DNA of 13,163 bases from Dehalococcoidia bacterium (GTDB taxonomy: Bacteria; Chloroflexota; Dehalococcoidia; GIF9; AB-539-J10), in the NCBI GenBank assembly GCA_030612165.1, contig JAUWOK010000024.1, positions 1 to 13,163 on the forward strand, written 5' to 3'. The position numbers and the translations under genes are program-made. Shown piece after piece: positions 1 to 7,265 of this stretch. Each line of letters starts with the position of its first letter. Position 1 is the stretch's first letter. A model generated the notes under the pieces. It saw only the letters and a program-made list of their open reading frames with translations. It was not told the DNA's origin and did no database searches.

Positions 1-89
1 AGACCTTACAGTCAAAGCCTCATCATCATACCAAGCCCGGCCCGGACCATCCCTGGCGCAGACCTTTTAGGGTACACATATCAATAGGG

Positions 90-134
90 GGTGACAAATT
101 CACTGAACAATTAAGGTGACATTTTCACTGGACA
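90..134 (-). mobile_element. Tandem terminal repeats resembling an IS21-family end
   Basis: Two near-identical 20-bp units lie in direct orientation with a 25-bp period, at 90-109 (GGTGACAAATTCACTGAACA) and 115-134 (GGTGACATTTTCACTGGACA), with three mismatches. Read on the minus strand each begins TGT and ends GTCACC. From memory this is the layout of multiple terminal repeats at the ends of IS21-type (istAB) elements. If so, the element boundary is near 134 and the body lies to the left, beyond the window start. No transposase reading frame is visible in bases 1-89, so it could equally be a solo end or relic. Bases 135-244 hold two small hairpins (140-159 and 169-181) and nothing else I recognise. 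Confidence 0.5.
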
Positions 135-244
135 GCAACACGCAATGCGCTCGTTGCGTTGGTATTCTACGACCTTGTCGTCATGCAACTACGCTGAGAA
201 AATATCATCCTGCAGAGATGGTGGCAGCATCAAGCGGAAAAACG

Positions 245-766
245 CTAATAATCCTCGCATTTGATCAGGCTCTTAACGGGGTATGCCGACAGTTTTCGTC
301 TTCCTTTAAGAGGAAGCAGTTCGATGAGAAAAGCGATGCCCGCCACCTGCCCACCCAGCATTTCTACCAATTGCGCCGTGGCCAGCATCGTTCCTCCCGT
401 AGCCAGGAGGTCGTCCACTATTAATACTTTCTGGCCGGGAGAGATAGCGTCTTTGTGTATTTCCACGGCGTCGGTACCATATTCCAGCGCATACTCGATT
501 TTTACTGTCTCCGCTGGCAACTTACCCGGTTTGCGTACGGGTACGAAAGCGACACCAAGAGTATAAGCCAGCGGCGCACCAAAGATAAATCCCCGCGCTT
601 CCGTGGCAACAACAACGTCAATAGCTTTGTCACGATATTTTTCTGTCAGGGCATCAATGGTGTACTTGAACGCCAGAGGGTCTTTAAGCAAGGTGGTGAC
701 ATCTTTGAACATAATCCCCTCTTTGGGAAAACCGGGCACATTACGAATCATTTTTTCCAGATCCAT
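245..766 (-). CDS. apt: Adenine phosphoribosyltransferase
   Basis: This 173-residue cytosolic enzyme makes AMP and pyrophosphate from adenine and PRPP, salvaging adenine. The N-terminal IRNVPGFPKEGIMFKDVTTL (residues 7-26) is the typical APRT opening. The PRPP-binding loop VLIVDDLLATGGT lies at about residues 114-126, preceded by the VATEARGF segment (53-60) and by VPVRKPGKLP (75-84). The length matches the family norm of about 170 residues and the gene looks intact. The start is supported by AAGGAGGA a few bases upstream on the minus strand. The gene is divergent from hpt, so the two salvage transferases for adenine and hypoxanthine/guanine share a 105-bp promoter region. Identification is very secure. 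Confidence 0.97.
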   Translation of the reverse strand: MDLEKMIRNVPGFPKEGIMFKDVTTLLKDPLAFKYTIDALTEKYRDKAIDVVVATEARGFIFGAPLAYTLGVAFVPVRKPGKLPAETVKIEYALEYGTDAVEIHKDAISPGQKVLIVDDLLATGGTMLATAQLVEMLGGQVAGIAFLIELLPLKGRRKLSAYPVKSLIKCEDY

Positions 767-822
767 TGGGTGTCCTCCTTCAACTGCAACTAAAATTTTC
801 AGGAAACTCTGCCAGAATGCTT

Positions 823-851
823 TTTATAACACGCTTGTTTGGCCAAAGCAA
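823..851 (-). promoter_or_regulatory. Candidate sigma-70 promoter of apt
   Basis: On the minus strand TTGCTT (846-851) is separated by 17 bp from TATAAA (823-828), about 55 bp upstream of the apt start. The -35 match is only partial. It is the best pairing I found in the apt-hpt intergenic region. Confidence 0.4.
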
Positions 852-871
852 AGTGAGCAGAGATATTCCTC

Positions 872-1444
872 GTGCATGATAGAATGACAAAAATGAAAAA
901 GAATGCGCAGGATAAACAGGCTCAGTTCAAAATCCTCTTCAGCCGTGAAGAAATAGGCAGGGCCGTGGACAGGATAGCTGCTGAGATAATGCAGGACTAT
1001 AGAGGGAAGCAGCTTGTGCTGGTCGGCATCCTGAAAGGGTCATTTGTTTTTATGGCGGACATTATCCGCCGCCTGGACTTGCCGCTGGAAATTGAATTCA
1101 TCAGGCTTTCCAGCTACAGCGGTGACATAAAGAGCACAGGGGAAATTAAGTTGATACACGGGCTTGAAACTTCGATAAAGGGAAAAGATGTGCTGGTGAT
1201 AGAGGACATAGTGGATACCGGGCTGACCGTGTCTTTTCTGCTTGATTTTTTGCAGAAAGAACACCCTGCCTCCCTAAAACTCTGTGCTTTAACGGATAAG
1301 CCAGACTGCCGCAAGGTTTCAGTGCCTATCAAATACCTGGGCTTTACCGTGCCTGATAAATTCATTGTTGGCTACGGACTTGACCTCGATGAAAAGTTTC
1401 GGGAGCTACCCGATATCTGTTGTATTGAAGACAATAACGATTAG
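872..1444 (+). CDS. hpt: Hypoxanthine(-guanine) phosphoribosyltransferase
   Basis: This purine salvage enzyme converts hypoxanthine (and usually guanine) plus PRPP to IMP (GMP). Visible family signatures, numbered from the GTG at 872: the pyrophosphate-binding loop LKGS (54-57), the flexible active-site loop SSYSGDIKSTGEIK (80-93), the PRPP motif VLVIEDIVDTGLT (107-119) and the C-terminal FIVGYGLDLDEKFR block. The start is uncertain. GTG 872 gives 190 residues, ATG 884 gives 186 and ATG 893 gives 183. None has a convincing Shine-Dalgarno, and the family usually begins close to the ILFSREEI segment, so a downstream ATG is quite possible. It is divergent from apt. The protein is complete at its C-terminus. 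Confidence 0.95.
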   Translation: MHDRMTKMKKNAQDKQAQFKILFSREEIGRAVDRIAAEIMQDYRGKQLVLVGILKGSFVFMADIIRRLDLPLEIEFIRLSSYSGDIKSTGEIKLIHGLETSIKGKDVLVIEDIVDTGLTVSFLLDFLQKEHPASLKLCALTDKPDCRKVSVPIKYLGFTVPDKFIVGYGLDLDEKFRELPDICCIEDNND

Positions 1445-1544
1445 GTTTGTTGTGTTGGACAACCAGACCAACGCCATAGATATTCCTTTGCACGGGCAAT
1501 GACAGTTGTGTCAGAAGCAAACAGCGCCTTAGCCTCTTTGCTTT

Positions 1545-2888
1545 TTATTGCTCGCTGGCGGATGAAGGAAAGGCAGAGGGAAATATCCCTTCCAGTTCAC
1601 TTTTCAGAATACCGTTCAGCTTATCAATGGACACCCGAATTTGCGCCAGGCTGTCTCTTTCTCTGATGGTAACCTGATTATCTTCCAAGGATTGGAAATC
1701 AATGGTCACGCAGAAAGGAGTGCCGATTTCGTCCTGCCGCCGGTATCTTCGCCCGATACTCTGAGCATCGTCATAGGCAGCCATGAACTCGGCCTTCAAC
1801 TGGCCATGAACCTGCCTGGACAAAGGTAACAGCTTTTCATTCTTGCTCAAGGGCAAAATAGCCACCTTATTGGGAGACAGAGAGGGGTGCAGGCGCAGAA
1901 CAACTCTCTTTTCCCCCTTGACCTCTTCTTCGTCATAAGCATCAACCAGAAAAGCCAGCATGGAACGGTCAACGCCGGCCGATGGCTCAATGACATATGG
2001 CACGTAGCGTTCATCAGCCTCTGCGTCGTAAAAGCTGAGGTCCCTTCCGCTGCACTTAATGTGCTGTGTCAGGTCATAATTGCCCCTGTTGGCAATGCCT
2101 TCCAGTTCAGACCAGCCCATAGGAAATAAATATTCAACATCGTAGCAAGCTTTGGCGTAATGGGCCAGCTCATCTTTTTCGTGCAGCCGCAGCCGCAGGT
2201 TTTCCTTTCTCATGCCCAGCCTGGTGTACCAGTCAAAACGCTCTTTTACCCAATAGTCAAACCAACCTTCATCCGTGCCCGGCTTAACAAAGTACTCCAT
2301 TTCCATCTGCTCAAATTCCCTGGTTCTGAAGATAAAATTACCGGGAGTGATTTCGTTGCGGAAGGATTTACCTATTTGGGCGATGCCCAGAGGAAGTTTT
2401 TTGCGGCAAGAAGCGACGATATTGGCAAAGTTAACGAACATGCCCTGGGCAGTCTCGGGGCGAAGGTAAACAACACTCGCTTCTTCCTCCACAGGCCCCA
2501 TGAATGTTTTGAACATCAGGTTAAAAGTGCGGGGGCTGGTCAGTTCACCACCACACTCAGGACACCCTTTCCCTTCTATCTTGTCAAGCCGCCACCTCAG
2601 ATGGCAATTCTTGCATTCCACCAGAGGATCGGTAAACCCGTCCACATGCCCGCTGGATTCCCAGACACGAGGGTTCATCATAATGCTGGTATCCATGCCA
2701 ACCACATTTTCCTGTTCTTGAACCATAGCTTTCCACCAGGCATTTTTGACATTGCGCTTCAGTTCTATCCCCAGCGGACCATAATCCCAGCAACTGGCCA
2801 ACCCTCCATATATCTCACTGCTGGGAAAGATAAATCCCCTGCGCTTGCACAGGGAAACGATTTTTTCCATATCTACTTCGCCAGACAT
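1545..2888 (-). CDS. glyS: Glycyl-tRNA synthetase, single-chain class II type
   Basis: It charges tRNA-Gly with glycine in the cytosol. This is the homodimeric (alpha2) form related to the archaeal/eukaryotic enzyme, not the alpha2beta2 GlyQ/GlyS form. The family opening EKIVSLCKRRGFIFPSSEIY is at residues 8-27. An inserted zinc-ribbon-like segment has four cysteines (Cys92, Cys95, Cys109, Cys112). The class II motif 2 region with FRNEI and FRTREFEQMEMEYF spans about 176-200. Motif 3, EPSAGVDRSMLAFL, lies near residue 305. The anticodon-binding domain occupies roughly the last 110 residues (VAILPLSK onward). At 447 residues it is slightly short of the usual 460 or so but complete. AAGGAGG lies 8 bp before the ATG at 2888; Met7 is a weaker alternative. 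Confidence 0.96.
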   Translation of the reverse strand: MSGEVDMEKIVSLCKRRGFIFPSSEIYGGLASCWDYGPLGIELKRNVKNAWWKAMVQEQENVVGMDTSIMMNPRVWESSGHVDGFTDPLVECKNCHLRWRLDKIEGKGCPECGGELTSPRTFNLMFKTFMGPVEEEASVVYLRPETAQGMFVNFANIVASCRKKLPLGIAQIGKSFRNEITPGNFIFRTREFEQMEMEYFVKPGTDEGWFDYWVKERFDWYTRLGMRKENLRLRLHEKDELAHYAKACYDVEYLFPMGWSELEGIANRGNYDLTQHIKCSGRDLSFYDAEADERYVPYVIEPSAGVDRSMLAFLVDAYDEEEVKGEKRVVLRLHPSLSPNKVAILPLSKNEKLLPLSRQVHGQLKAEFMAAYDDAQSIGRRYRRQDEIGTPFCVTIDFQSLEDNQVTIRERDSLAQIRVSIDKLNGILKSELEGIFPSAFPSSASEQ

Positions 2889-2914
2889 TTATGTGCCTCC
2901 TTAAAGTTGTTTAG

Positions 2915-2942
2915 GTTATCAGCTTTTTCCTGTTAGCGTCAA
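2915..2942 (-). promoter_or_regulatory. Candidate sigma-70 promoter of glyS
   Basis: On the minus strand TTGACG (2937-2942), a 16-bp spacer and GATAAC (2915-2920) lie just upstream of glyS, implying a leader of only about 20 nt. That leaves no room for a T-box leader, and no T-box-like tRNA-pairing bulge sequence was seen. Confidence 0.42.
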
Positions 2943-2986
2943 AGGTAAAAGCCCAGAGTGTTATTATTTCGGGAATAAAAGCATGT

Positions 2987-2995
2987 TGTTATAAT
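2987..2995 (+). promoter_or_regulatory. Extended -10 promoter of thyX
   Basis: The string TGTTATAAT gives a perfect TATAAT (2990-2995) with an upstream TG dinucleotide. No good -35 hexamer lies 16-18 bp further up. Transcription would start near 3002 and leave a leader of about 45 nt before thyX. Confidence 0.5.
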
Positions 2996-3046
2996 AAAGC
3001 TTGAGATGCTACAGTAGGCCAAACGCTAGAGAGAGCTATATGATAT

Positions 3047-3640
3047 ATGCTGGATAGTTATGACGTAGAAGTAAAACTGATTGCTGTTACGCCTGATGCC
3101 GAGGCTCTGATAGAGCAAGCAGGCAGATTATGCTGGGATAGCCAGGACAGAACGGGCACTACCCCGGACCGTATTCAGAAGTGGTTGCAAATAGGGCATG
3201 AATCGATGATCGAACATGCCTGCGCTACCTTCTATATTCGCGCCAGCCGTGTATTAACCCACGAACTGGTAAGACACAGGCTGGCCAGTTACAGCCAGAG
3301 AAGTCAGCGTTATGTCAGGGAATCCGAGCCCAGATATATTGAACCTGCCGAAATCAGGGAACAGGATAAAGAGACACATGAACTATTCGAAAAAACTATG
3401 GTAGATTGCTGGAAAGCCTATGAGCATTTACTTGCCAGGGGGATAAAGCCGGAGGCAGCCCGTTATGTCCTGCCTGGTGCTTGCGAAACCAGAATAATCT
3501 GCACCTGGAATTTCCGGGAAATTCGCCACATCATTAAACTGCGAGCCTCCAGGCAGGCTCTTCCTGAGATGAGGGTGGTGGCAGGTGAGGTGCGCAGGAT
3601 TATGAAGGAGTTAGCTCCGCAGGTGTTTTACGACCTGTGA
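3047..3640 (+). CDS. thyX: Flavin-dependent thymidylate synthase ThyX
   Basis: It makes dTMP from dUMP using methylene-tetrahydrofolate, FAD and NADPH, replacing ThyA. The ThyX signature RHR-x7-S is exact: Arg76-His77-Arg78, then Ser86 (RHRLASYSQRS). Further support comes from SMIEHACATFYI (about 53-64), which matches the family's E/H-F substrate region, and the C-terminal helix NFREIRHIIKLR (155-166), whose LR dipeptide corresponds to the dUMP-activating arginine region. At 197 residues it is at the short end of the family (often 210-250), and ASRQALPEMR replaces the more familiar A-Q-W-E-I pattern. The ATG at 3047 follows a weak GAGAG purine stretch. The gene is divergent from glyS and convergent with the MFS gene, 16 bp away. 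No terminator was seen between them. Confidence 0.94.
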   Translation: MLDSYDVEVKLIAVTPDAEALIEQAGRLCWDSQDRTGTTPDRIQKWLQIGHESMIEHACATFYIRASRVLTHELVRHRLASYSQRSQRYVRESEPRYIEPAEIREQDKETHELFEKTMVDCWKAYEHLLARGIKPEAARYVLPGACETRIICTWNFREIRHIIKLRASRQALPEMRVVAGEVRRIMKELAPQVFYDL

Positions 3641-3656
3641 GCTTTTTGGCTGGTGT

Positions 3657-4916
3657 TCACACTCGTTCCTGTGTTCCTGAAGCATTCCCCTTTATTAGCA
3701 GAGAAAATATGATGGCGAGAAAACAGATTCCAGCGGCTATCTGAAAAGCCAGAGTATAGCTCCCCTGGACATCGCAGATTCTTCCTGCCAGGGGCGGCCC
3801 GATTATACCTGCCATGCCTGATGCCGTTCCGCAAAGGGAAATAATAACGCCCAGGTTCTTTCTGCCAAACATATCACCCATTACTGCGGCTAGCTGCGGC
3901 ACATGGAAGCCGTAGCCGATGCCAAATACGACAGCCCATACCCAGAGCAGAGATGTGCTGGTCACCTGGAGCATAATAATCACACCTATACCCATAAGCA
4001 GGCCGGAAACGGCATACATATACCTCCTGGCATGGACAGGAGACATTCCCCTGGTTATTAGCTGATCTCCTAGCTGCCCGGAGCCGACTCTTCCCAGGAC
4101 ACTGAGCAGTCCCATCATGCCGAAGATAAAGGCAACTGTCGCCGACTCGAGTCCCTGTGCTTTGGCGTAAGAGGGAGCATGGAAGATAATCATGGTGAGT
4201 GCGACGATGAGACAGAATAACGATAGCCATGTCATCCAGAAGCCCCTGGTGCGTATTGCCCTGCTGGCTGTCCATTCCTCACCCTCAATGGAGACGGAAT
4301 TTCCTGTAGTGGCTTCTGGTTTCTCCCCGTCGGGATAGGAACCTATGGATTCAGGTGAAGGCTTTATGAAAGCTACCACGATGGCGCCTATAACCCAGAC
4401 TATGATGCCTAAGAAACGGAAGGCAAATGGCCAGCCTGCAGAACTTATCAGGTGCTCCACTAACGGAAATAACACAGGCCAGCCCAGGGCTATGCCGCAT
4501 ACGGCTATGCCCAGTGCCAGCCCGGCGCGCCTGACAAACCACCTCCTGACCACTGCGTTGGGAATCACGAAGAAGGAAGACCATCCTATTCCCCACATTA
4601 CCCCGAAGGTCATATAAAGCTGCCACAGTTGAGAGGTAAAACTGGCCAGGAACAATCCCAACCCTCCAATGCTGCAGGCGATGGCAAAAAGTTTCCTTGG
4701 TCCATGTTTATCGAGGAATTTCCCCCAGTATATTCCCAGAGGGATGGCCAGCCCATAACCTATAGAAACTGTCCAGCCCATTGCTTCCCGGGACCAGCCG
4801 AACTGGTTAATCAAAGGGTCCATAAATATTCCGAAGACATATCCTATTTCGTAGATAACCAGGACCAGGAAAGCCAGACCAACAACAACCCACCCGTAGA
4901 AAGGTTTCTTAACCAC
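3657..4916 (-). CDS. MFS transporter, oxalate/formate antiporter-like (OFA/MCT-type)
   Basis: This is a membrane carrier of 419 residues with about 12 hydrophobic segments in two halves. They are split by a charged cytoplasmic loop near residues 193-222 (KPSPESIGSYPDGEKPEA onward). The opening KPFYGWVVVGLAFLVL and the following FGIFMDPLINQFGWSREAM are typical of the oxalate:formate antiporter/monocarboxylate group of the major facilitator superfamily. A carboxylate substrate is therefore a family-level guess; nothing in the sequence fixes it. It starts with GTG at 4916, chosen because AAGGAGG lies 7 bp upstream. It is monocistronic in appearance, divergent from surE and convergent with thyX. 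It is separated from the glycyl radical operon by surE, so a link to that pathway is only speculative. Confidence 0.85.
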   Translation of the reverse strand: MVKKPFYGWVVVGLAFLVLVIYEIGYVFGIFMDPLINQFGWSREAMGWTVSIGYGLAIPLGIYWGKFLDKHGPRKLFAIACSIGGLGLFLASFTSQLWQLYMTFGVMWGIGWSSFFVIPNAVVRRWFVRRAGLALGIAVCGIALGWPVLFPLVEHLISSAGWPFAFRFLGIIVWVIGAIVVAFIKPSPESIGSYPDGEKPEATTGNSVSIEGEEWTASRAIRTRGFWMTWLSLFCLIVALTMIIFHAPSYAKAQGLESATVAFIFGMMGLLSVLGRVGSGQLGDQLITRGMSPVHARRYMYAVSGLLMGIGVIIMLQVTSTSLLWVWAVVFGIGYGFHVPQLAAVMGDMFGRKNLGVIISLCGTASGMAGIIGPPLAGRICDVQGSYTLAFQIAAGICFLAIIFSLLIKGNASGTQERV

Positions 4917-4977
4917 AACTCCACCTCCTTATAACACCTGCTCAAAGCACAGGAGCGCCAATACTCAGCCTGGAGGG

Positions 4978-4986
4978 ATTGTATCA
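4978..4986 (-). promoter_or_regulatory. Extended -10 promoter of the MFS gene
   Basis: Minus-strand TGATACAAT is a TG-n extended -10 with TACAAT at 4978-4983, about 62 bp upstream of the GTG start. No clear -35 is present. Confidence 0.38.
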
Positions 4987-5073
4987 CGAAACAGGACAGT
5001 AACCTACAAGCAAACTTCAAACGTTCCTTTTTGATGCTGGCATTTCGTCCCCAAGAACAAACCCTCTGGCTTC

Positions 5074-5102
5074 TTGACAGAAAAAGATAACAAAAGCACA
5101 AT
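5074..5102 (+). promoter_or_regulatory. Sigma-70 promoter of surE
   Basis: A perfect TTGACA -35 (5074-5079), a 17-bp spacer and CACAAT (5097-5102, 4 of 6 matches to TATAAT) lie 40 bp before the surE ATG. The same TTG could be mistaken for an upstream start codon, but its role as a -35 element is the better explanation. Confidence 0.55.
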
Positions 5103-5142
5103 ACGGGAAGGAAATTCTACTAAAGCCTTTTTCCCAACCATC

Positions 5143-5937
5143 ATGAAAATACTGGTCACCAATGACGACGGCATAGATTCCCCCGGCATCTGGGCGCTGG
5201 CGGATGCGCTTCAAGAGGTGGGCACTGTCGTGGTTGCCGCCCCACACCAGGAGCAAAGCGGAATGGGAAGTTCCATTCATCTGCGACGGCCCATTCAAGT
5301 AAACGAAGTAAAATCCAGGCTGGACGGAGTGGCTGCTTATTCTATAGAAGGCACACCTGTAGATTCTGTCATCATTGCCACGAAGTTCCTCTTCGACGGC
5401 GGAATAGATCTGGTGGTTGCCGGCATCAACAACGGCCCTAACATAGGCAACGATGTTTTTGTCTCGGGTACCGTGAACGCCGCTTTTCAGGGATACCTGC
5501 GGGGTATTCCTTCCCTGGCTGTTTCGGTTGCTGCTTACGACAATCCACACCTGGAGCCCGCAGCAAAAATAGCAACCCAATTAGCCGTCAGTATCAGGAA
5601 AGGAGATCTCCCTCCCGGGACTTTTTTGAATGTAAACTCTCCCGATTTACCGCTGGAGAAAATCAGGGGAATAGAAATTACAAAGCTAAGCAACCAGAGT
5701 TGCTGTGAAAACATAGTGCGTGACAACCCGGATAGCAACCAGAACGGCAAGGTGGCTTTTTACCGCATACTGCGCAATAAAAATTCCTGGCAGAAAATCC
5801 CAGGCAGCGATGTATGGGCGCTGGAACAGAACAATTTCTCTCTCACTCTTTTACCTGATAATTGCGAGAACGATTCCCTGCGCTCGTGCCTGGAATGCCT
5901 GGCACCTGCCATCTACGACAGATTACGCAAGCAGTAG
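5143..5937 (+). CDS. surE: 5'-nucleotidase SurE (survival protein E)
   Basis: It is a metal-dependent phosphatase acting on nucleoside 5'-monophosphates, and in some species on short polyphosphate. It is usually linked to stationary-phase survival. The ATG at 5143 gives 264 residues beginning MKILVTNDDGIDSPG, the canonical SurE N-terminus, with metal ligands Asp8 and Asp9. Ser39 (in QEQSGMGSS) and Asn96 (in GINNGPNIGNDV) complete the expected metal site. SGTVNAAFQGYLRGIPSLAVS (about 108-128) is the family core. The frame stays open upstream to a TTG at 5074, but that TTG lies inside a -35 box, so the shorter start is preferred even though no clear ribosome binding site precedes it. It is a single gene, divergent from the MFS carrier. 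Confidence 0.95.
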   Translation: MKILVTNDDGIDSPGIWALADALQEVGTVVVAAPHQEQSGMGSSIHLRRPIQVNEVKSRLDGVAAYSIEGTPVDSVIIATKFLFDGGIDLVVAGINNGPNIGNDVFVSGTVNAAFQGYLRGIPSLAVSVAAYDNPHLEPAAKIATQLAVSIRKGDLPPGTFLNVNSPDLPLEKIRGIEITKLSNQSCCENIVRDNPDSNQNGKVAFYRILRNKNSWQKIPGSDVWALEQNNFSLTLLPDNCENDSLRSCLECLAPAIYDRLRKQ

Positions 5938-6213
5938 TATCTGGCATGGTGAAATGAATGTCGGCATATGCTCAAAAAACACGTTCCGATGAAATGTCCA
6001 ATGCCGTCTAATTCAGGATGTTGCCTGCCCAAGAAAACGCTCCCTAAAATGCAGTTGCCCGGCTCATCAGACAAAAATCCGCATCTGGCAAGCCAGACAC
6101 CGCACAAAGTAAAAAGGAGTGAAAGGTCTTAATGTAAGCACGGAGCGACTGTCAGCCTTTCTCCCCTTGAAGAGGAGCAGGCAGCAGCCTCTCCTGCTCA
6201 CCTTATTGCTAAA
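5938..6213. other. Intergenic region between surE and the GRE-activase gene
   Basis: There is no convincing gene here. It contains a near-palindrome TCTGGC-AA-GCCAGA (6084-6097), which is operator-like or a small hairpin. A Shine-Dalgarno-like AAAAAGGAG (about 6111-6119) leads only to an ATG immediately followed by TAA. An open 44-codon frame at 6001-6135 has no ribosome binding site and a composition unlike a protein. surE and the activase gene converge here. Confidence 0.5.
6175..6199. terminator. Possible hairpin at the convergent ends of surE and the activase gene
   Basis: GAGCAGG (6175-6181) and CCTGCTC (6193-6199) are perfect 7-bp inverted arms around an 11-nt loop. The hairpin lies 15 bp beyond the stop of the minus-strand activase gene. 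No T tract follows on either strand, so it is at best a weak or non-canonical terminator, or an mRNA 3' stabiliser. Confidence 0.3.
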
Positions 6214-7140
6214 CTACCACATTCCTCCTATCGTGCAGTGTGCTTTATAAAGTTTTACTATTTCATGAAGACTGGTTAGATACTCATTTGCTTGCCTTTG
6301 ACTTCCCTTACATTCCCAATCTATACCAAGTGCCTCGAATTTCGTCACAGGGAAGTTATTGAAGGGCAGCAAATCTATCCCTTTTACGCGTTCCAGTGGA
6401 GAAAGAAATTCCGCCGTTTGGCGAATGTTTTCCTCGTCATCATTGTACCCGGGAACCAGTGGTACTCGCACCACGATTTCGCCCGGAAAATCCTCATTAA
6501 GCCTTCGAAGATTCTTGAGGATTAGTTCGTTGGGTACCCCTGTTCCCTCTTCATGCTTTTCGCTATCCATGTGCTTAATATCACACAGAATAAGGTCGCA
6601 ATACCTTGCCACTTTCCACAAAGTATCATAACTAGCGTGCAAACTCGTTTCAATTGCCGTATGTATATTGTCTCTTTTACAAAGCTCAAGCACCTCGGCT
6701 GAAAAATCAGGCGAATGCAATGGATCTCCACCGCTGAGCGTTATCCCGCCCCCGGAACCCTGATAAAAACTTTTATACTTCGCCAGCCACCTCCAAGTTT
6801 CCTCAGCAGTGATCTTAAAACCAACTATCTGTAAGGCATTATATGGACATACTGCAACACATTTGCCGCACTCAATACCCAGGCATTTCTCTCTATCAAT
6901 TCTGTGAATGATATCTGCATTTAAATCGATAGCATTAACAGGACATACCGCTTCACATAAACCACATTTTTTGCAAAACACTTTATGGATCCATATCTGG
7001 GGCTCAAACTTTATGAGTTCCGGATTCTGACACCATTTGCAACACAAGTTACAACCCTTTATGAACACAAGCGCCCTCGCCCCCGGGCCATCATGGACCG
7101 CGTGTTCATCTACATTCTTAATTATTGCCTCAGTTGACAC
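6214..7140 (-). CDS. Glycyl radical enzyme activating enzyme (radical SAM)
   Basis: This activase uses S-adenosylmethionine and a [4Fe-4S] cluster to install the glycyl radical on a partner enzyme, here surely the GRE encoded just upstream. Numbered from GTG 7140 (308 residues), the radical-SAM motif CNLCCKWC supplies Cys30, Cys34 and Cys37. A ferredoxin-like insert carries two further cluster motifs: Cys56/59/62/66 (CKKCGLCEAVC) and Cys86/91/94/98 (CLGIECGKCVAVC). This is typical of activases other than the PFL one. GGGITLSGGDP (130-140) is the SAM-contact motif, with Asp where Glu is usual. The start is GTG 7140 because AAGGAGG is 6 bp upstream; the in-frame TTG at 7146 abuts the Shine-Dalgarno. 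It lies in the same orientation as the GRE gene, 125 bp downstream, so co-transcription is likely. Confidence 0.93.
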   Translation of the reverse strand: MSTEAIIKNVDEHAVHDGPGARALVFIKGCNLCCKWCQNPELIKFEPQIWIHKVFCKKCGLCEAVCPVNAIDLNADIIHRIDREKCLGIECGKCVAVCPYNALQIVGFKITAEETWRWLAKYKSFYQGSGGGITLSGGDPLHSPDFSAEVLELCKRDNIHTAIETSLHASYDTLWKVARYCDLILCDIKHMDSEKHEEGTGVPNELILKNLRRLNEDFPGEIVVRVPLVPGYNDDEENIRQTAEFLSPLERVKGIDLLPFNNFPVTKFEALGIDWECKGSQRQANEYLTSLHEIVKLYKAHCTIGGMW

Positions 7141-7180
7141 AGACAACCTCCTTTATACGAATACCTGTTGCCATGCAAAC

Positions 7181-7218
7181 CCGATGCAGCAACCCCCAGC
7201 TAGAGATTGCTGCATCGG
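7181..7218 (-). repeat. Perfect 12-bp inverted repeat between GRE and activase genes
   Basis: CCGATGCAGCAA (7181-7192) and TTGCTGCATCGG (7207-7218) pair perfectly around a 14-nt loop, forming a stable RNA hairpin in the GRE-activase intercistronic region. No run of T follows on the minus strand. A factor-independent terminator is therefore unlikely; a processing or 3'-stabilising stem that gives more GRE than activase mRNA fits better. This role is inferred. Confidence 0.75.
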
Positions 7219-7265
7219 CCGGTGCCTGTTACAGCACTCTTTGTTCGCTTATCTTCTGCAAGATA

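Noticed and set aside
2160..2936. Long plus-strand open frame (258 codons) across glyS
   Set aside because: It is antisense to a clearly recognisable glycyl-tRNA synthetase, has no family resemblance and no good ribosome binding site.
2889..3046. T-box riboswitch upstream of glyS
   Set aside because: A plausible promoter lies about 20 nt from the leader end and no T-box-like sequence was found.
5913..6107. Minus-strand 64-codon frame between surE and the activase
   Set aside because: It overlaps the end of surE, is rich in Cys and Trp, has no ribosome binding site and no recognisable motif.
6111..6135. Strong Shine-Dalgarno-like AAAAAGGAG
   Set aside because: The ATG that follows is immediately followed by TAA, and the overlapping GTG has no spacing from the purine tract, so no small gene can be supported.
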